Positions 43,266 to 51,304 of a DNA stretch of 64,000 bases are shown here, piece after piece. The notes under the pieces were generated by a model. That model saw only the letters and a program-made list of their open reading frames with translations. It was not told the origin of the DNA and did not search any database. This stretch comes from Armatimonadota bacterium (GTDB taxonomy: Bacteria; Armatimonadota; Zipacnadia; Zipacnadales; JABUFB01): positions 186,001 through 250,000 of the forward strand of contig JABUFB010000009.1 in NCBI GenBank assembly GCA_013314775.1, in the 5' to 3' direction. The position numbers and the translations under genes are program-made. Every line of letters begins with the position of its first letter. Position 1 is the stretch's first letter.

Positions 43266-45182
43266 ATGGCTGAACTGACCGATCCCAGACCCATTGCGAT
43301 TCCATTACCCCGGAGCCCGCGAGGCGACCGGCTTTGGGTGGCTGCCGCCGCGATTCTGGTCGGTCTGGTCTGCGGCCTGCCCCACTTCATCCGCCCGGCG
43401 ATGCTGTCGAGAGAGGGCCGGCCCTACCTGCCGCTGGTTGCGGAAAGCGCGGACGCGGTGACTTACGACGAGACCACGCTGTACGCGCCACGCATCCGCG
43501 AGGTCATGGAGGGCCGCCTGTTCAGCGCCGACCCCCACGCCCCGGAGCGCCCGGGGGACATCCCGTTTCTCGGCAATGCGTGGCTGGACAGCCTCATCCT
43601 CGGCGGCCTGGGACTGGTGCTTGGGCGCAGCGTCCCGGCGGTCTTCGTCTTCTGCGACTTCGTCCTGCCGCCGCTCATCTTCCTGCTGCTGTTCGCGATC
43701 TGCCGCCGCCTGGGCGCGGAACTGTGGGTAGCGATCTGTGCGGCCTTCGCGGTGCTCTTCATCGACCGCGCGGAGCTTCTCGGCGGCCCGGAGCCCCTGA
43801 AATTCACCCGCCTGACCACCCCCGAGTTCGCGTGGGTCCTCACCGCCGGGGCGATTCTGGCGCTCATTCTCACGTGGGAACAGCCCCGCCCGCGCCGAGC
43901 AATCGCAGCGGGTCTGCTCGCGGGCGCCTGCTTCTACAGCGACCCGTACTCCGCGTCCTTCGTGCTTACAGGGGCGATTCTGCTGGCTTGCGGCGCATTT
44001 GCGTCTGCTGATCAGCGGCGTTCCGTCGCGATGCTCGGCGTTGCCTTGGCGCTCGGGATCGCCCTGGCTGCGCCGGTTCTCCGGCAGGTTGTCTCGCCCG
44101 AAGGTCTCACGGGTAAGCAGGACCTGCTGGCTCGAAACTGGCCGGCGGACATCATCGCGCCCTGGTCCAAGTACCCGCTGGACGCCCTGGTGCTCGTGAC
44201 TCTTCTCTTCCTGTACCCCCGGCGCCGCCGGGGCTTCTCCCCGGTGCTCTTCTTCGCGCTCGCGCCGTGGATTCTGGCGCCCACCACGGAGCCATTCCTA
44301 TTATCGGAAGTCAGTTCGCTGTGGATCACCCGCTGCTTCCAGCCCTGGGCCAGGCTGAGCCTCATGCTGCTCCTGGGAGCGTGGATGACGTGGCTCCTGC
44401 TGGGACGCGCGAGCGGCCCCGATGCGGTCCGTGTCCAGCGAAGGACCCGGGGCGCCTTTATCGCCCTCTCCCTGCTCGTCGTGGCCATGGGCGCGGCACA
44501 GCAGGCCCGCTTTTCAGTCCAGACCGCGGAGAAGGCCACTGTTCATCCTGGAGACCTGCAAGCCATCCAGCAACTGGCGATCCGCGCGGAGTCCGGCGAC
44601 GTGGTCATGTGCCTGGACCCTGATCTCGCCGCGTTGATTCCGGTCTACACATCCTGCGATCTGTTCCTGCCATACTCTCTCGTGTCTCCGCTGCCCACCA
44701 CCGAACTCGTTGACCGCGCGGCGCTCACCGCTTCGGCCTACGGTGTGCCCGAAGAGCGCCTTCGGGATTTGCTGTCCGGCTCACCACCGCGCCAGCCCCG
44801 TCTTCGCGGCTGGCTGTTCGGGCGAACATATGCAGATGGTCCGCCGCAGGAAACCCTGGATGCCCTCGTGGCGAAGTCAGCCGCCTACGGACCCAGCGCG
44901 CTTCCTGCAGTGGAGAAAGACACCCGCATCGATCTCGTGATCTGGAGCGAGTTCGAGCGGGGGAATGGCGACCCGAATCTGGAGAACCAGTTCGCCGACC
45001 GCCTGTTCATCGAGGGCGTGACCTTCCGCGTCTACCGCGCCCGTCGGTTGCCTGAAGAGAAGCTGAAGCCCTGGCCCGTGAATCTGCCCGATTTCGAGGT
45101 GCCCGCCAATGGTCAAGACGATGGCCCACGCAACCCTCAAGTCCGGCGAGGAGATGGAGATTCTCCACGTAATCGCCCCTGA
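43266..45182 (+). CDS. Large polytopic membrane protein of unknown function
   Basis: 638-residue protein with about ten or more predicted membrane segments from residue about 24 to 415, then a soluble C-terminal region of about 190 residues. A motif-like stretch near the N-terminus (LPLVAESADAVTYDETTLYA) resembles the acidic first loop of GT-C transferases, but no family can be named. Start ATG 43266 is 15 bases after the oxidoreductase stop. The C-terminus overlaps the next gene by 74 bases in another frame, an unusually long overlap; the last residues (GDGDSPRNRP) may be non-essential. The gene is probably cotranscribed with its neighbours. Confidence 0.55.
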   Translation: MAELTDPRPIAIPLPRSPRGDRLWVAAAAILVGLVCGLPHFIRPAMLSREGRPYLPLVAESADAVTYDETTLYAPRIREVMEGRLFSADPHAPERPGDIPFLGNAWLDSLILGGLGLVLGRSVPAVFVFCDFVLPPLIFLLLFAICRRLGAELWVAICAAFAVLFIDRAELLGGPEPLKFTRLTTPEFAWVLTAGAILALILTWEQPRPRRAIAAGLLAGACFYSDPYSASFVLTGAILLACGAFASADQRRSVAMLGVALALGIALAAPVLRQVVSPEGLTGKQDLLARNWPADIIAPWSKYPLDALVLVTLLFLYPRRRRGFSPVLFFALAPWILAPTTEPFLLSEVSSLWITRCFQPWARLSLMLLLGAWMTWLLLGRASGPDAVRVQRRTRGAFIALSLLVVAMGAAQQARFSVQTAEKATVHPGDLQAIQQLAIRAESGDVVMCLDPDLAALIPVYTSCDLFLPYSLVSPLPTTELVDRAALTASAYGVPEERLRDLLSGSPPRQPRLRGWLFGRTYADGPPQETLDALVAKSAAYGPSALPAVEKDTRIDLVIWSEFERGNGDPNLENQFADRLFIEGVTFRVYRARRLPEEKLKPWPVNLPDFEVPANGQDDGPRNPQVRRGDGDSPRNRP

Positions 45183-46092
45183 GCCCGACTGGACCGAGCG
45201 CATTCTCTCCTTCCTGCAGCACAAGGGCCCAGTCTGGCTGGATCCCATGCGCGTGGCGCTGGATTCCGGCCTGGATGACCTGTTCATGAGCGACTATCTG
45301 GGGGTGCTGGGGTCCGGCGAGGTGGTGGGGAACATCTCCACCTTTGAGTGCGGCGGCGTGGGTATACTCGGCCACGTGTTCACCCCCGAGGAGCATCGGC
45401 GCAAGGGTATCTGCACCCACATCATCAACGTACTGCGCGACGACTTCATCGCCCGCGGTGGCCGTGCCATGTACCTGGGCACGGGCTACGATACCCACCC
45501 GTACCACATCTATGAGACTGTCGGCTTCGTCGGGCGGGGCGATTCCGGGAAGATGACCTGGCGCGTGGAGCCGGATTTCGACGCGAAATGGTTCGCGCCC
45601 GGCCCGGTGGAGATTCGCGAGACCCGTTGGGGTGACTGGCCGCTGCTCGAAGCCCTCTACGCCGTGGAAGGCCAGTGGCAACTGAAGAATTTCCACTTCC
45701 AACAGTTCGGCCACACCGGATTTGAGAGCCAGTACCTGCGCCTGCGCCTGGATATGCTCGAGGGCAAAGTGCTGAACACCCGGGTCATGCAGACCGCTCA
45801 GGGAGCCGTGGTCGGCCACGCCATGCTGGCCGTGCAGCCCCTGTGGAAGGGCAAGGCGCTGGTGCTGGACTTCATGGTCCACGCCAACTTCCAAGACCGG
45901 GCAGCCGAACTGACGGCAGCCATCGAGATACCCGCAGGTGCGAAAGTGCAGGCTTTCTGCGATAGCCGGGCCGAGAACAGGATGGCTGTCCTCGAGGCCG
46001 CCGGGTTCCAGCGCGAGGGCGTCTTCACCGGGCAAATGGAGGACGAGAACCACGAGTTATTGGACGTGGTGGTATACGGCAAGACCGGATGA
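45109..46092 (+). CDS. Tandem GNAT-family N-acetyltransferase
   Basis: 327-residue protein with two GNAT folds. The first has GILGHVFTPEEHRRKGICTH (acetyl-CoA loop like Q/RxxGxG/A, residues about 82-105) and IYETVGFVGRG. The second is more divergent, ending with NRMAVLEAAGFQREGVF. Such proteins transfer acetyl from acetyl-CoA to an amine of a small molecule or protein. Start ATG 45109 has GAGGTG upstream and overlaps the membrane protein gene by 74 bases; an internal Met further on would shorten the overlap. A stem-loop terminator at 46113-46149 follows its stop. Confidence 0.7.
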   Translation: MVKTMAHATLKSGEEMEILHVIAPEPDWTERILSFLQHKGPVWLDPMRVALDSGLDDLFMSDYLGVLGSGEVVGNISTFECGGVGILGHVFTPEEHRRKGICTHIINVLRDDFIARGGRAMYLGTGYDTHPYHIYETVGFVGRGDSGKMTWRVEPDFDAKWFAPGPVEIRETRWGDWPLLEALYAVEGQWQLKNFHFQQFGHTGFESQYLRLRLDMLEGKVLNTRVMQTAQGAVVGHAMLAVQPLWKGKALVLDFMVHANFQDRAAELTAAIEIPAGAKVQAFCDSRAENRMAVLEAAGFQREGVFTGQMEDENHELLDVVVYGKTG

Positions 46093-46112
46093 TGCGGACT
46101 TCGCCTGAAACG

Positions 46113-46149
46113 AACAGGCCGTCGGCGGGATGCGTGCCGGCGGCCTGTT
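46113..46149. terminator. Bidirectional stem-loop terminator
   Basis: AACAGGCCG (46113-46121) pairs perfectly with CGGCCTGTT (46141-46149) and the pairing continues inward with TCGGC/GCCGG through one wobble. It lies between the convergent acetyltransferase and zinc-ribbon genes. The following T-containing tracts are short on both sides. Confidence 0.65.
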
Positions 46150-46171
46150 GGTTTCGGATGGCAGCAGTGAA

Positions 46172-46690
46172 TCAGTCGGAAACAAGCTTGTGTCCGCACC
46201 CCGCGCAGAAACGTGCATCGGCTTTGACCTTCGCGCCACATTCGGGGCAGAGGGCCTCTTCGGGCTCGGGCTCGGGAGCCGGGGCGGGGGTCTGCACAAC
46301 CGGCGGCTGGTAGGCTGCAGTCGGATCCGGTGTCTCCGGGGTCACTACCCGCGGCGGGGTGACTGGGGCCTGCGGCGTCGCCTGGTTCGCAGCCGGAGCG
46401 GCCGCACTGTCTGTGTGCCCGGCCTGTTGCTGCTCCTGCACCTTGAGCCGCAGTTCCTCAACCTCCGCCTGAAGCGCGTCGATGCGCTTCATGATAACCT
46501 CGATCTCGCTGTCGAGGACCTCCTTGCGGCGGTACAGTTCCCGCACCCGCTTGCCGGCTTCCGCGTACTGGCGCTCGATCTCGGTTTCCACCGTGCCAAT
46601 CTGGTTCTGAAGCTTGAGAATCTCGATCTGCCGTGCGCCGCTATCAGCGACCTCACTGACGGCCTGCTTCAGCTTGTCGAAGAGAGACAT
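46172..46690 (-). CDS. Coiled-coil zinc-ribbon protein
   Basis: 172-residue cytoplasmic protein. N-terminal half is a coiled coil (residues about 1-90, LKLQNQIGTVETEIERQYAE then IDALQAEVEELRLKVQEQQ). A Pro/Ala/Thr-rich linker follows, and the C-terminus is a zinc ribbon CPECGAKVKADARFCAGCGH (CxxC...CxxC). It resembles proteins annotated as zinc-ribbon domain-containing in many bacteria, some linked to cell-envelope or regulatory complexes; no specific role can be named. Start ATG 46690. It is convergent with the acetyltransferase gene. Confidence 0.65.
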   Translation of the reverse strand: MSLFDKLKQAVSEVADSGARQIEILKLQNQIGTVETEIERQYAEAGKRVRELYRRKEVLDSEIEVIMKRIDALQAEVEELRLKVQEQQQAGHTDSAAAPAANQATPQAPVTPPRVVTPETPDPTAAYQPPVVQTPAPAPEPEPEEALCPECGAKVKADARFCAGCGHKLVSD

Positions 46691-46775
46691 CGAGCATCAC
46701 ACCCCCAGGATCATGATGACAACGCCCCGGAGCGTGGTCGGCATCCGGTGGCGGGAATGGTGAGACTGCCCGAGA

Positions 46776-47033
46776 TCAATCATACACGTGACGCCGGTGT
46801 CCCACACGCAGGACGCATACCGTGCGGCTTTCATCATCCACATGGTAGACCACCCGGTAGTCGCCGACCCTGAGCTTTCGGAGCCCCGCGAAATGGCCTT
46901 TCAGCGGCTGTGATCCCGACGGGCGCGGATCCTCTGAGAGAGCATCGATGCGCCCTGCAATACGTACCTGGACATCTCGCGGCAGAGCCTCCAACCCCTT
47001 CTGGGCTGAGCGGGTGAACGAGACCTCGTGCAT
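46776..47033 (-). CDS. RelE/ParE-type toxin
   Basis: 85-residue protein of the RelE/ParE superfamily, RNA-targeting or gyrase-targeting toxins of type II toxin-antitoxin modules. It begins MHEVSFTRSAQKGLEALPRD, has LKGHFAGLRKLRVGDYRVVY and ends CVLRVGHRRHVYD, the typical RelE order. Start ATG 47033; its A is also the last base of the antitoxin stop (TGATG), so they are translationally coupled with the antitoxin first. The target (ribosome-bound mRNA or gyrase) cannot be told from sequence. No other mobile signature is close by. Confidence 0.85.
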   Translation of the reverse strand: MHEVSFTRSAQKGLEALPRDVQVRIAGRIDALSEDPRPSGSQPLKGHFAGLRKLRVGDYRVVYHVDDESRTVCVLRVGHRRHVYD

Positions 47034-47263
47034 CACAGACCAAGGTCCGCCCTGACCTTCGACCAGGGAACGCAATCCTCAGTGAGTGCCTTGGGTCCGC
47101 AGTCCCGTGCCCAAGCCTCCTCTGCCGCTTCCTCGGCCAAGTCTTCAATGCACTGGCGCTCCGCAGCGAATCGTTGCATGTCGAGGTGGTCGACTGTCGG
47201 CTTGGAGTACAGTTTGCGGCGTATTGGCCTTGCGGATGATGCAACCACAGTGTAGCCTCCCAT
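47033..47263 (-). CDS. Antitoxin of the RelE/ParE-type module (family not recognised)
   Basis: 76-residue protein upstream of and overlapping the toxin by one base. It starts ATG 47263 (MGGYTVVASSARPIRRKLYS) with GAGGACGAG before it. The N-terminus could be a DNA-binding domain and the charged, Ala/Glu-rich C-terminal part (AERQCIEDLAEEAAEEAWAR) a toxin-binding helix. I do not place it in RelB, Phd or CcdA families. Role as antitoxin is by position and size. A promoter-like TTGACC...TATAGT (47281-47307) lies upstream. Confidence 0.6.
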   Translation of the reverse strand: MGGYTVVASSARPIRRKLYSKPTVDHLDMQRFAAERQCIEDLAEEAAEEAWARDCGPKALTEDCVPWSKVRADLGL

Positions 47264-47280
47264 CTCGTCCTCGCACAAAG

Positions 47281-47307
47281 ACTATACCCGCAGTACCTTC
47301 AGGTCAA
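47281..47307 (-). promoter_or_regulatory. Promoter-like sequence before the toxin-antitoxin module
   Basis: On the minus strand TTGACC (47302-47307) and TATAGT (47281-47286) are 15 bases apart, slightly shorter than the usual 16-18. It fits the antitoxin-toxin transcript, though the spacing lowers confidence. Confidence 0.45.
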
Positions 47308-47369
47308 GCGAGCGCAGATACTAGACGTGAAATTACCTACAAAATTGAGGCGCCCCCCAGATACTACCC

Positions 47370-50300
47370 CTACCCCACCATCGACACCACTGACTCACGC
47401 TGGACCTCGAAAGTTCTGTCGCCCAGCCTGATTCTGCTGTCGCCAAAGCCGTGGTAGATGCGCACCTGCGAGGACTCCGCTATCGGCTTGCCATCCAGGC
47501 TGCGCGCGGTGAAAAGAACCGGCGCCCCGTACTCGATGCCATTGTACTTCGTAGCGCAGAAGGCCAGGAAGGTCGGGCTCTCCACCACAAACCCGTAAGG
47601 GGGCAGGCTCACTCCGTTTACCTCCGCGGGCCGGTCGTACGCCACAGTGATGATCACGTCGCCGAACCGCGAGCGCTGGAGCTTTCTGTCGTCGCTGAGG
47701 AACTCGTGGCTGTCCAGAGCGCGCTCGGCGGTGATGAGATTCAGCGGGCTGAGCACTTCCCAGGTGTTCTTGATCACCCGGTCGGTGATGCACAGGCCGT
47801 CGGTCCAGCCATTGTCACCCCGGGACCAAAGGGCGCTCATCCCTGCATCCGGGGCGGCTTCGAAGGCCACGCCTTCATCAGTGACCATGAGCGTGCCCAC
47901 GTGGTAGCGCAGGTTGGAGCTGCGCGCATCCGACAGAGGAATGCGCTCGCCCTGACGGGTCATCCCCAGCAGGATCGGCGCGGGGCCTCGGAAGCCCGCG
48001 GGAATCGTCACAGTGTGCGGGCCATCGCTGACGATGCTTCCCGGCTGCCAGGTCGATGTCGCCGGGACTGGAGCGTGGTCGTTCTGGAACGCAATCTTTT
48101 CGGCATGGTCGGCGCCTTCGCTGGTGAAATGGACGAAGCAATAGAAGTCATTGTCGATCTTCTGATCCACTCGCCAGCGGTAGGTGATGCTGATCCTGCT
48201 GTCTCCCAGGTCCTTCACATCGGGCGCAAGTGGGACCACGGGAAGCGCCGAGGTCCCGGCTTCCCGCTGCCAATACAGGTGCTCGCCGAAACGGGGCAGG
48301 CCCATCTCCGCGAAGAGGATGTGGTCTGCCATCTTTTTCTCATCGCCGGGCCCGATGCGGTTGCCCTGATGAGTCATGATCTGCACGCAGTCGCTGTAGA
48401 CCAGGTTGAACAGGGGGATAACAGCACCGGGTTCGGAGTCCGTCACGTGGCCGAAGATACCCTCAAGATAGTCGGCGCAGGGCACGGCCCATTCGCGGCC
48501 CTCTTCGCTGCCGAACATGCCGAAGTGCTCCTTGGCCAGCATGCACAGCCGGGTCTTCCATTCCAGGTCATCCTGTCGGGTCATGGGGTGGTTGGGGTCC
48601 TCGCAGGTCACCAGGCCCCAGGCGAAAACCGTGTCGATGAAATAGATCGTGGGCTCGAAAAGCCGCTTGATCTCGGGCAGGTTGGTCTTCTCTCGGGCCG
48701 CGAGTTCCACCTGTTTGATGGCGCAGACCTGCCAGGCCTGCCCTCCATTCCAGTTGCCGCCGCGCTTCGGTCGCCCTCGGCTGTCTTTGTTGAGCCAGTC
48801 TTCGCTCCAGGAGGGCGCGTCCTCGTACATATCCTGGTAATTGTCGTGCCCGCCCACAAGATAGCCGCAGGCCTTGATGCGGTCGAACGCCTTGCGCATC
48901 TCCTCATTGCCGCCGCATTCGGGAGCCGCCGGGAGCACATCCGGGTGCCGCACATCGTAGCCGCCATTGATCCACCCGGCCATCACCACGTAGGCGCGGT
49001 CGATGCCCAGATCATTGCGCCAGTGTTCGGCGCACTGAGCCACTTCGTCGAAGGTGAAGCCGAGATGCGTCCGTTCCTGATCACTGGTGTTGTACCGGGA
49101 TCCCGGCAGCACGCGTGAGAAAACGAAGGGCTTGAAGTTCGCCGCTCCGAACATCTTGTCCACGGTTGGGAACTTTTCGCGCTTGTCAGCCCAGGTCCGC
49201 AGCCACCCCTTCGCCCTGGCGAGGGGCCGGTACGCGTGGGCAATTTCCACATATCCGCCCCGCCCCAGAGGGTGGAGAGTGCAGTCGCCCTCGGGCGCCG
49301 CGATCTCCAGGCTCAGGGCGCGGGTGCGGCGTCCAGGAACCAACGGCAGGTCGGACCAGGCGGTGTTCACTTCCAGATTCGTGTCCACATTGCTCCAGTT
49401 CACCAGAAGCGCCGACCCCTGACGCACCGCCCCGCACATAGCCATGGACAGACTGTCGTAGGTGCGCCAGGATCGCCGGCCGGGGAGCCCCTGGCTCGCG
49501 GGCAGTTCGATGCCGATGCGGTGGGGCACGTAGACAGTCCCCTGGTCGGCGTCGGTGGTCCACAAAGCATTGTGCAGCAGTCGCATGCGCACGGCTTTCC
49601 ACTTGCCGGCAGCCTGCGAGGTATAGCGCAGACGCACGCCGTCCGGCCCCTGGACCGGCTCGAAGGTGAAGGTGACTGTGACCCCGCTGGGCCTGCCATC
49701 CACCTGGGGGCGAGCAATGGCGACCAGCGCCCCATTGCGCTGCTGGATGGAATCGAATCGCGCCACATCCCACAGCAGGCGACGTTCGCCGTCCTCGATG
49801 GTTACCTGGGCGAACACCGGGCGCTCCGGGGTCGATGCCCACAGAACCCCGGTGCGCTTGTCCACAAGCTGCCACGCACCGGTTTCACGGTCCAGGTCAA
49901 CGCGCCATGTGGCGCCATCAAGGGATACGCGGCGTTCCAAGGGAATGCGCGCGGCCAGTGCCTGCGCGCGGCGCGCTATCTCATCCGCATCAAGGGGCTC
50001 CGGCGCCAGTTCTGACGCTGGCTTCGCTTCACTCGTGACCCGTATCTTACCCGCCTCATACGTCTCCAGAAGCCGCGCGCCGGTTCCCTGATGGTCGAAG
50101 ATTCCCACGTGGACGAAGTACTCCTGCTCCGGCTGGTTGGTGGGGGCATACAGGATGATCGGGCCGTCCACCGCAACCTGCCCCGGCGCCCACATCGTGG
50201 TGGGCACGGTGGGCTCGTGGTCGGCGTGAATGACAATGTTCTGGCAGCTCTGCTCGGGAGCCTCGAAGTGGGTGAAAACACGGTACTCGGTCTTGCCCGG

Positions 50301-50492
50301 CTTCGTGCCCTCGTTGCGGAACCGCAAGGTCATGGCGAAGGGATCGCCGGGACGCACTTCCCGGGACGAGAACTCGGCCGCGGCCAGAACGGGCTTGAAT
50401 TGCGGGTCGACGCCCTGTGCCTGCACGGGTCCGCACCTCCCGAGAACCATTATCACGACAGCCGCGAAGACGAACAGTTCGAGACGGTGCAT
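47370..50492 (-). CDS. Secreted glycoside hydrolase-like protein, family not assigned
   Basis: 1040-residue exported protein with a signal peptide (residues 1-25, ending VQAQG). Residues about 38-155 are a NEW-type sandwich (RPGDPFAMTLRFRNEGTKPG). A second sandwich follows, then a likely TIM barrel (from about residue 440) with FVFSRVLPGSRYN, YVVMAGWINGGYD, YLVGGHDNYQDMY, FIDTVFAWGL and FGMFGSEEGREW. Conserved acidic residues in those strands could be catalytic, but the family is not one I can name (it resembles DUF5696-like proteins). Start ATG 50492 is 6 bases after the previous stop. It ends a long minus-strand run and shares the last gene position with the toxin module. Confidence 0.6.
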   Translation of the reverse strand: MHRLELFVFAAVVIMVLGRCGPVQAQGVDPQFKPVLAAAEFSSREVRPGDPFAMTLRFRNEGTKPGKTEYRVFTHFEAPEQSCQNIVIHADHEPTVPTTMWAPGQVAVDGPIILYAPTNQPEQEYFVHVGIFDHQGTGARLLETYEAGKIRVTSEAKPASELAPEPLDADEIARRAQALAARIPLERRVSLDGATWRVDLDRETGAWQLVDKRTGVLWASTPERPVFAQVTIEDGERRLLWDVARFDSIQQRNGALVAIARPQVDGRPSGVTVTFTFEPVQGPDGVRLRYTSQAAGKWKAVRMRLLHNALWTTDADQGTVYVPHRIGIELPASQGLPGRRSWRTYDSLSMAMCGAVRQGSALLVNWSNVDTNLEVNTAWSDLPLVPGRRTRALSLEIAAPEGDCTLHPLGRGGYVEIAHAYRPLARAKGWLRTWADKREKFPTVDKMFGAANFKPFVFSRVLPGSRYNTSDQERTHLGFTFDEVAQCAEHWRNDLGIDRAYVVMAGWINGGYDVRHPDVLPAAPECGGNEEMRKAFDRIKACGYLVGGHDNYQDMYEDAPSWSEDWLNKDSRGRPKRGGNWNGGQAWQVCAIKQVELAAREKTNLPEIKRLFEPTIYFIDTVFAWGLVTCEDPNHPMTRQDDLEWKTRLCMLAKEHFGMFGSEEGREWAVPCADYLEGIFGHVTDSEPGAVIPLFNLVYSDCVQIMTHQGNRIGPGDEKKMADHILFAEMGLPRFGEHLYWQREAGTSALPVVPLAPDVKDLGDSRISITYRWRVDQKIDNDFYCFVHFTSEGADHAEKIAFQNDHAPVPATSTWQPGSIVSDGPHTVTIPAGFRGPAPILLGMTRQGERIPLSDARSSNLRYHVGTLMVTDEGVAFEAAPDAGMSALWSRGDNGWTDGLCITDRVIKNTWEVLSPLNLITAERALDSHEFLSDDRKLQRSRFGDVIITVAYDRPAEVNGVSLPPYGFVVESPTFLAFCATKYNGIEYGAPVLFTARSLDGKPIAESSQVRIYHGFGDSRIRLGDRTFEVQRESVVSMVG

Positions 50493-50498
50493 AGGTGT

Positions 50499-51299
50499 CT
50501 ACCTCACTGGGTCGTTCTGCTCATCAGCCAACTGCCCGGCTTGCCTGAGAATGCGCGCGGCATTGTCATACAGGATCGCCCGGCGGTCGGAGTCGCTGAT
50601 GTCGGCGTCGCCCACGCACCCCAGCATGTAGGGCTGGCTGATGATCGGCCAATCTGAGCCGAATACCACGCGCTCCGCACCCATTGTCGCCACCGCGTCC
50701 TCAATGCGGTTCCGAGCGGGCACGGGAGCGCAGATCTCGGCCATTATGTTCGGTGCCTGGGCAAGTACCGGCAGGGCATCACGCCAGAGCTTTGAGCCCA
50801 TGTGCCCGGCCAGGAACGTGAGCGACGCGAACTCCCGGGCCAGGCTCAGCAGGCCCGGGAAGTTCGCCGGATCATTCTCCCCGCAATGCACCAGAACAAC
50901 CGCGCGCGGGAACTCAGACGCCACCACATCCAGAATCCGCTCGTGCTCACGGCAATTGAGTGGATGGCCGATGTATCCGCCGCTGTAGAGCTTCAGGCCG
51001 ATGAACCCGGGCTCGGGCAGATACCGGCGCACCTGGGAGATCGACAGCTCAACCTGATTCGGGTTCGCGAAGACATATCCGCGCAGGCGGTCGGTGGTCT
51101 CCAGGTCCCGGGCAAGCTGGGCGTTGCCTTCGACCATGTCCTGCATGATCGCTCGGGCCGAGGATACTGCCGTGACCTCAATGCCCAGGCGATCCATGTC
51201 CGCCACGAGCTCCCGCGCCGATGCTCTCCGCACCGGCAGCGCGAAGGGGTGGATGTGGGCATGCAGGTCAATGATCGGCCCGTCCGCCAGGGGGAGCAT
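50499..51299 (-). CDS. Amidohydrolase family 2 protein (metal site intact)
   Basis: 266-residue protein of the amidohydrolase superfamily (ACMSD/TatD-like TIM barrel). The metal motif HxH is present near the start (IIDLHAHIHPFA, His13 and His15), with VVLVHCGEN, FLAGHMGSKLW and VVFGSDWPI carrying the other metal ligands and the Asp. Such enzymes hydrolyse or decarboxylate small cyclic or aromatic compounds and may act on lactones of uronic acids. The start ATG 51299 lies five bases after the sialidase-like stop. It is close to the metal-less relative at 52903-53706; the two probably arose by divergence. Confidence 0.75.
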   Translation of the reverse strand: MLPLADGPIIDLHAHIHPFALPVRRASARELVADMDRLGIEVTAVSSARAIMQDMVEGNAQLARDLETTDRLRGYVFANPNQVELSISQVRRYLPEPGFIGLKLYSGGYIGHPLNCREHERILDVVASEFPRAVVLVHCGENDPANFPGLLSLAREFASLTFLAGHMGSKLWRDALPVLAQAPNIMAEICAPVPARNRIEDAVATMGAERVVFGSDWPIISQPYMLGCVGDADISDSDRRAILYDNAARILRQAGQLADEQNDPVR

Positions 51300-51304
51300 G
51301 GCCT

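Noticed and set aside
47451-49118. 555-residue open frame on the plus strand
   Set aside because: Antisense to the 1040-residue exported protein that has signal peptide and start signals.
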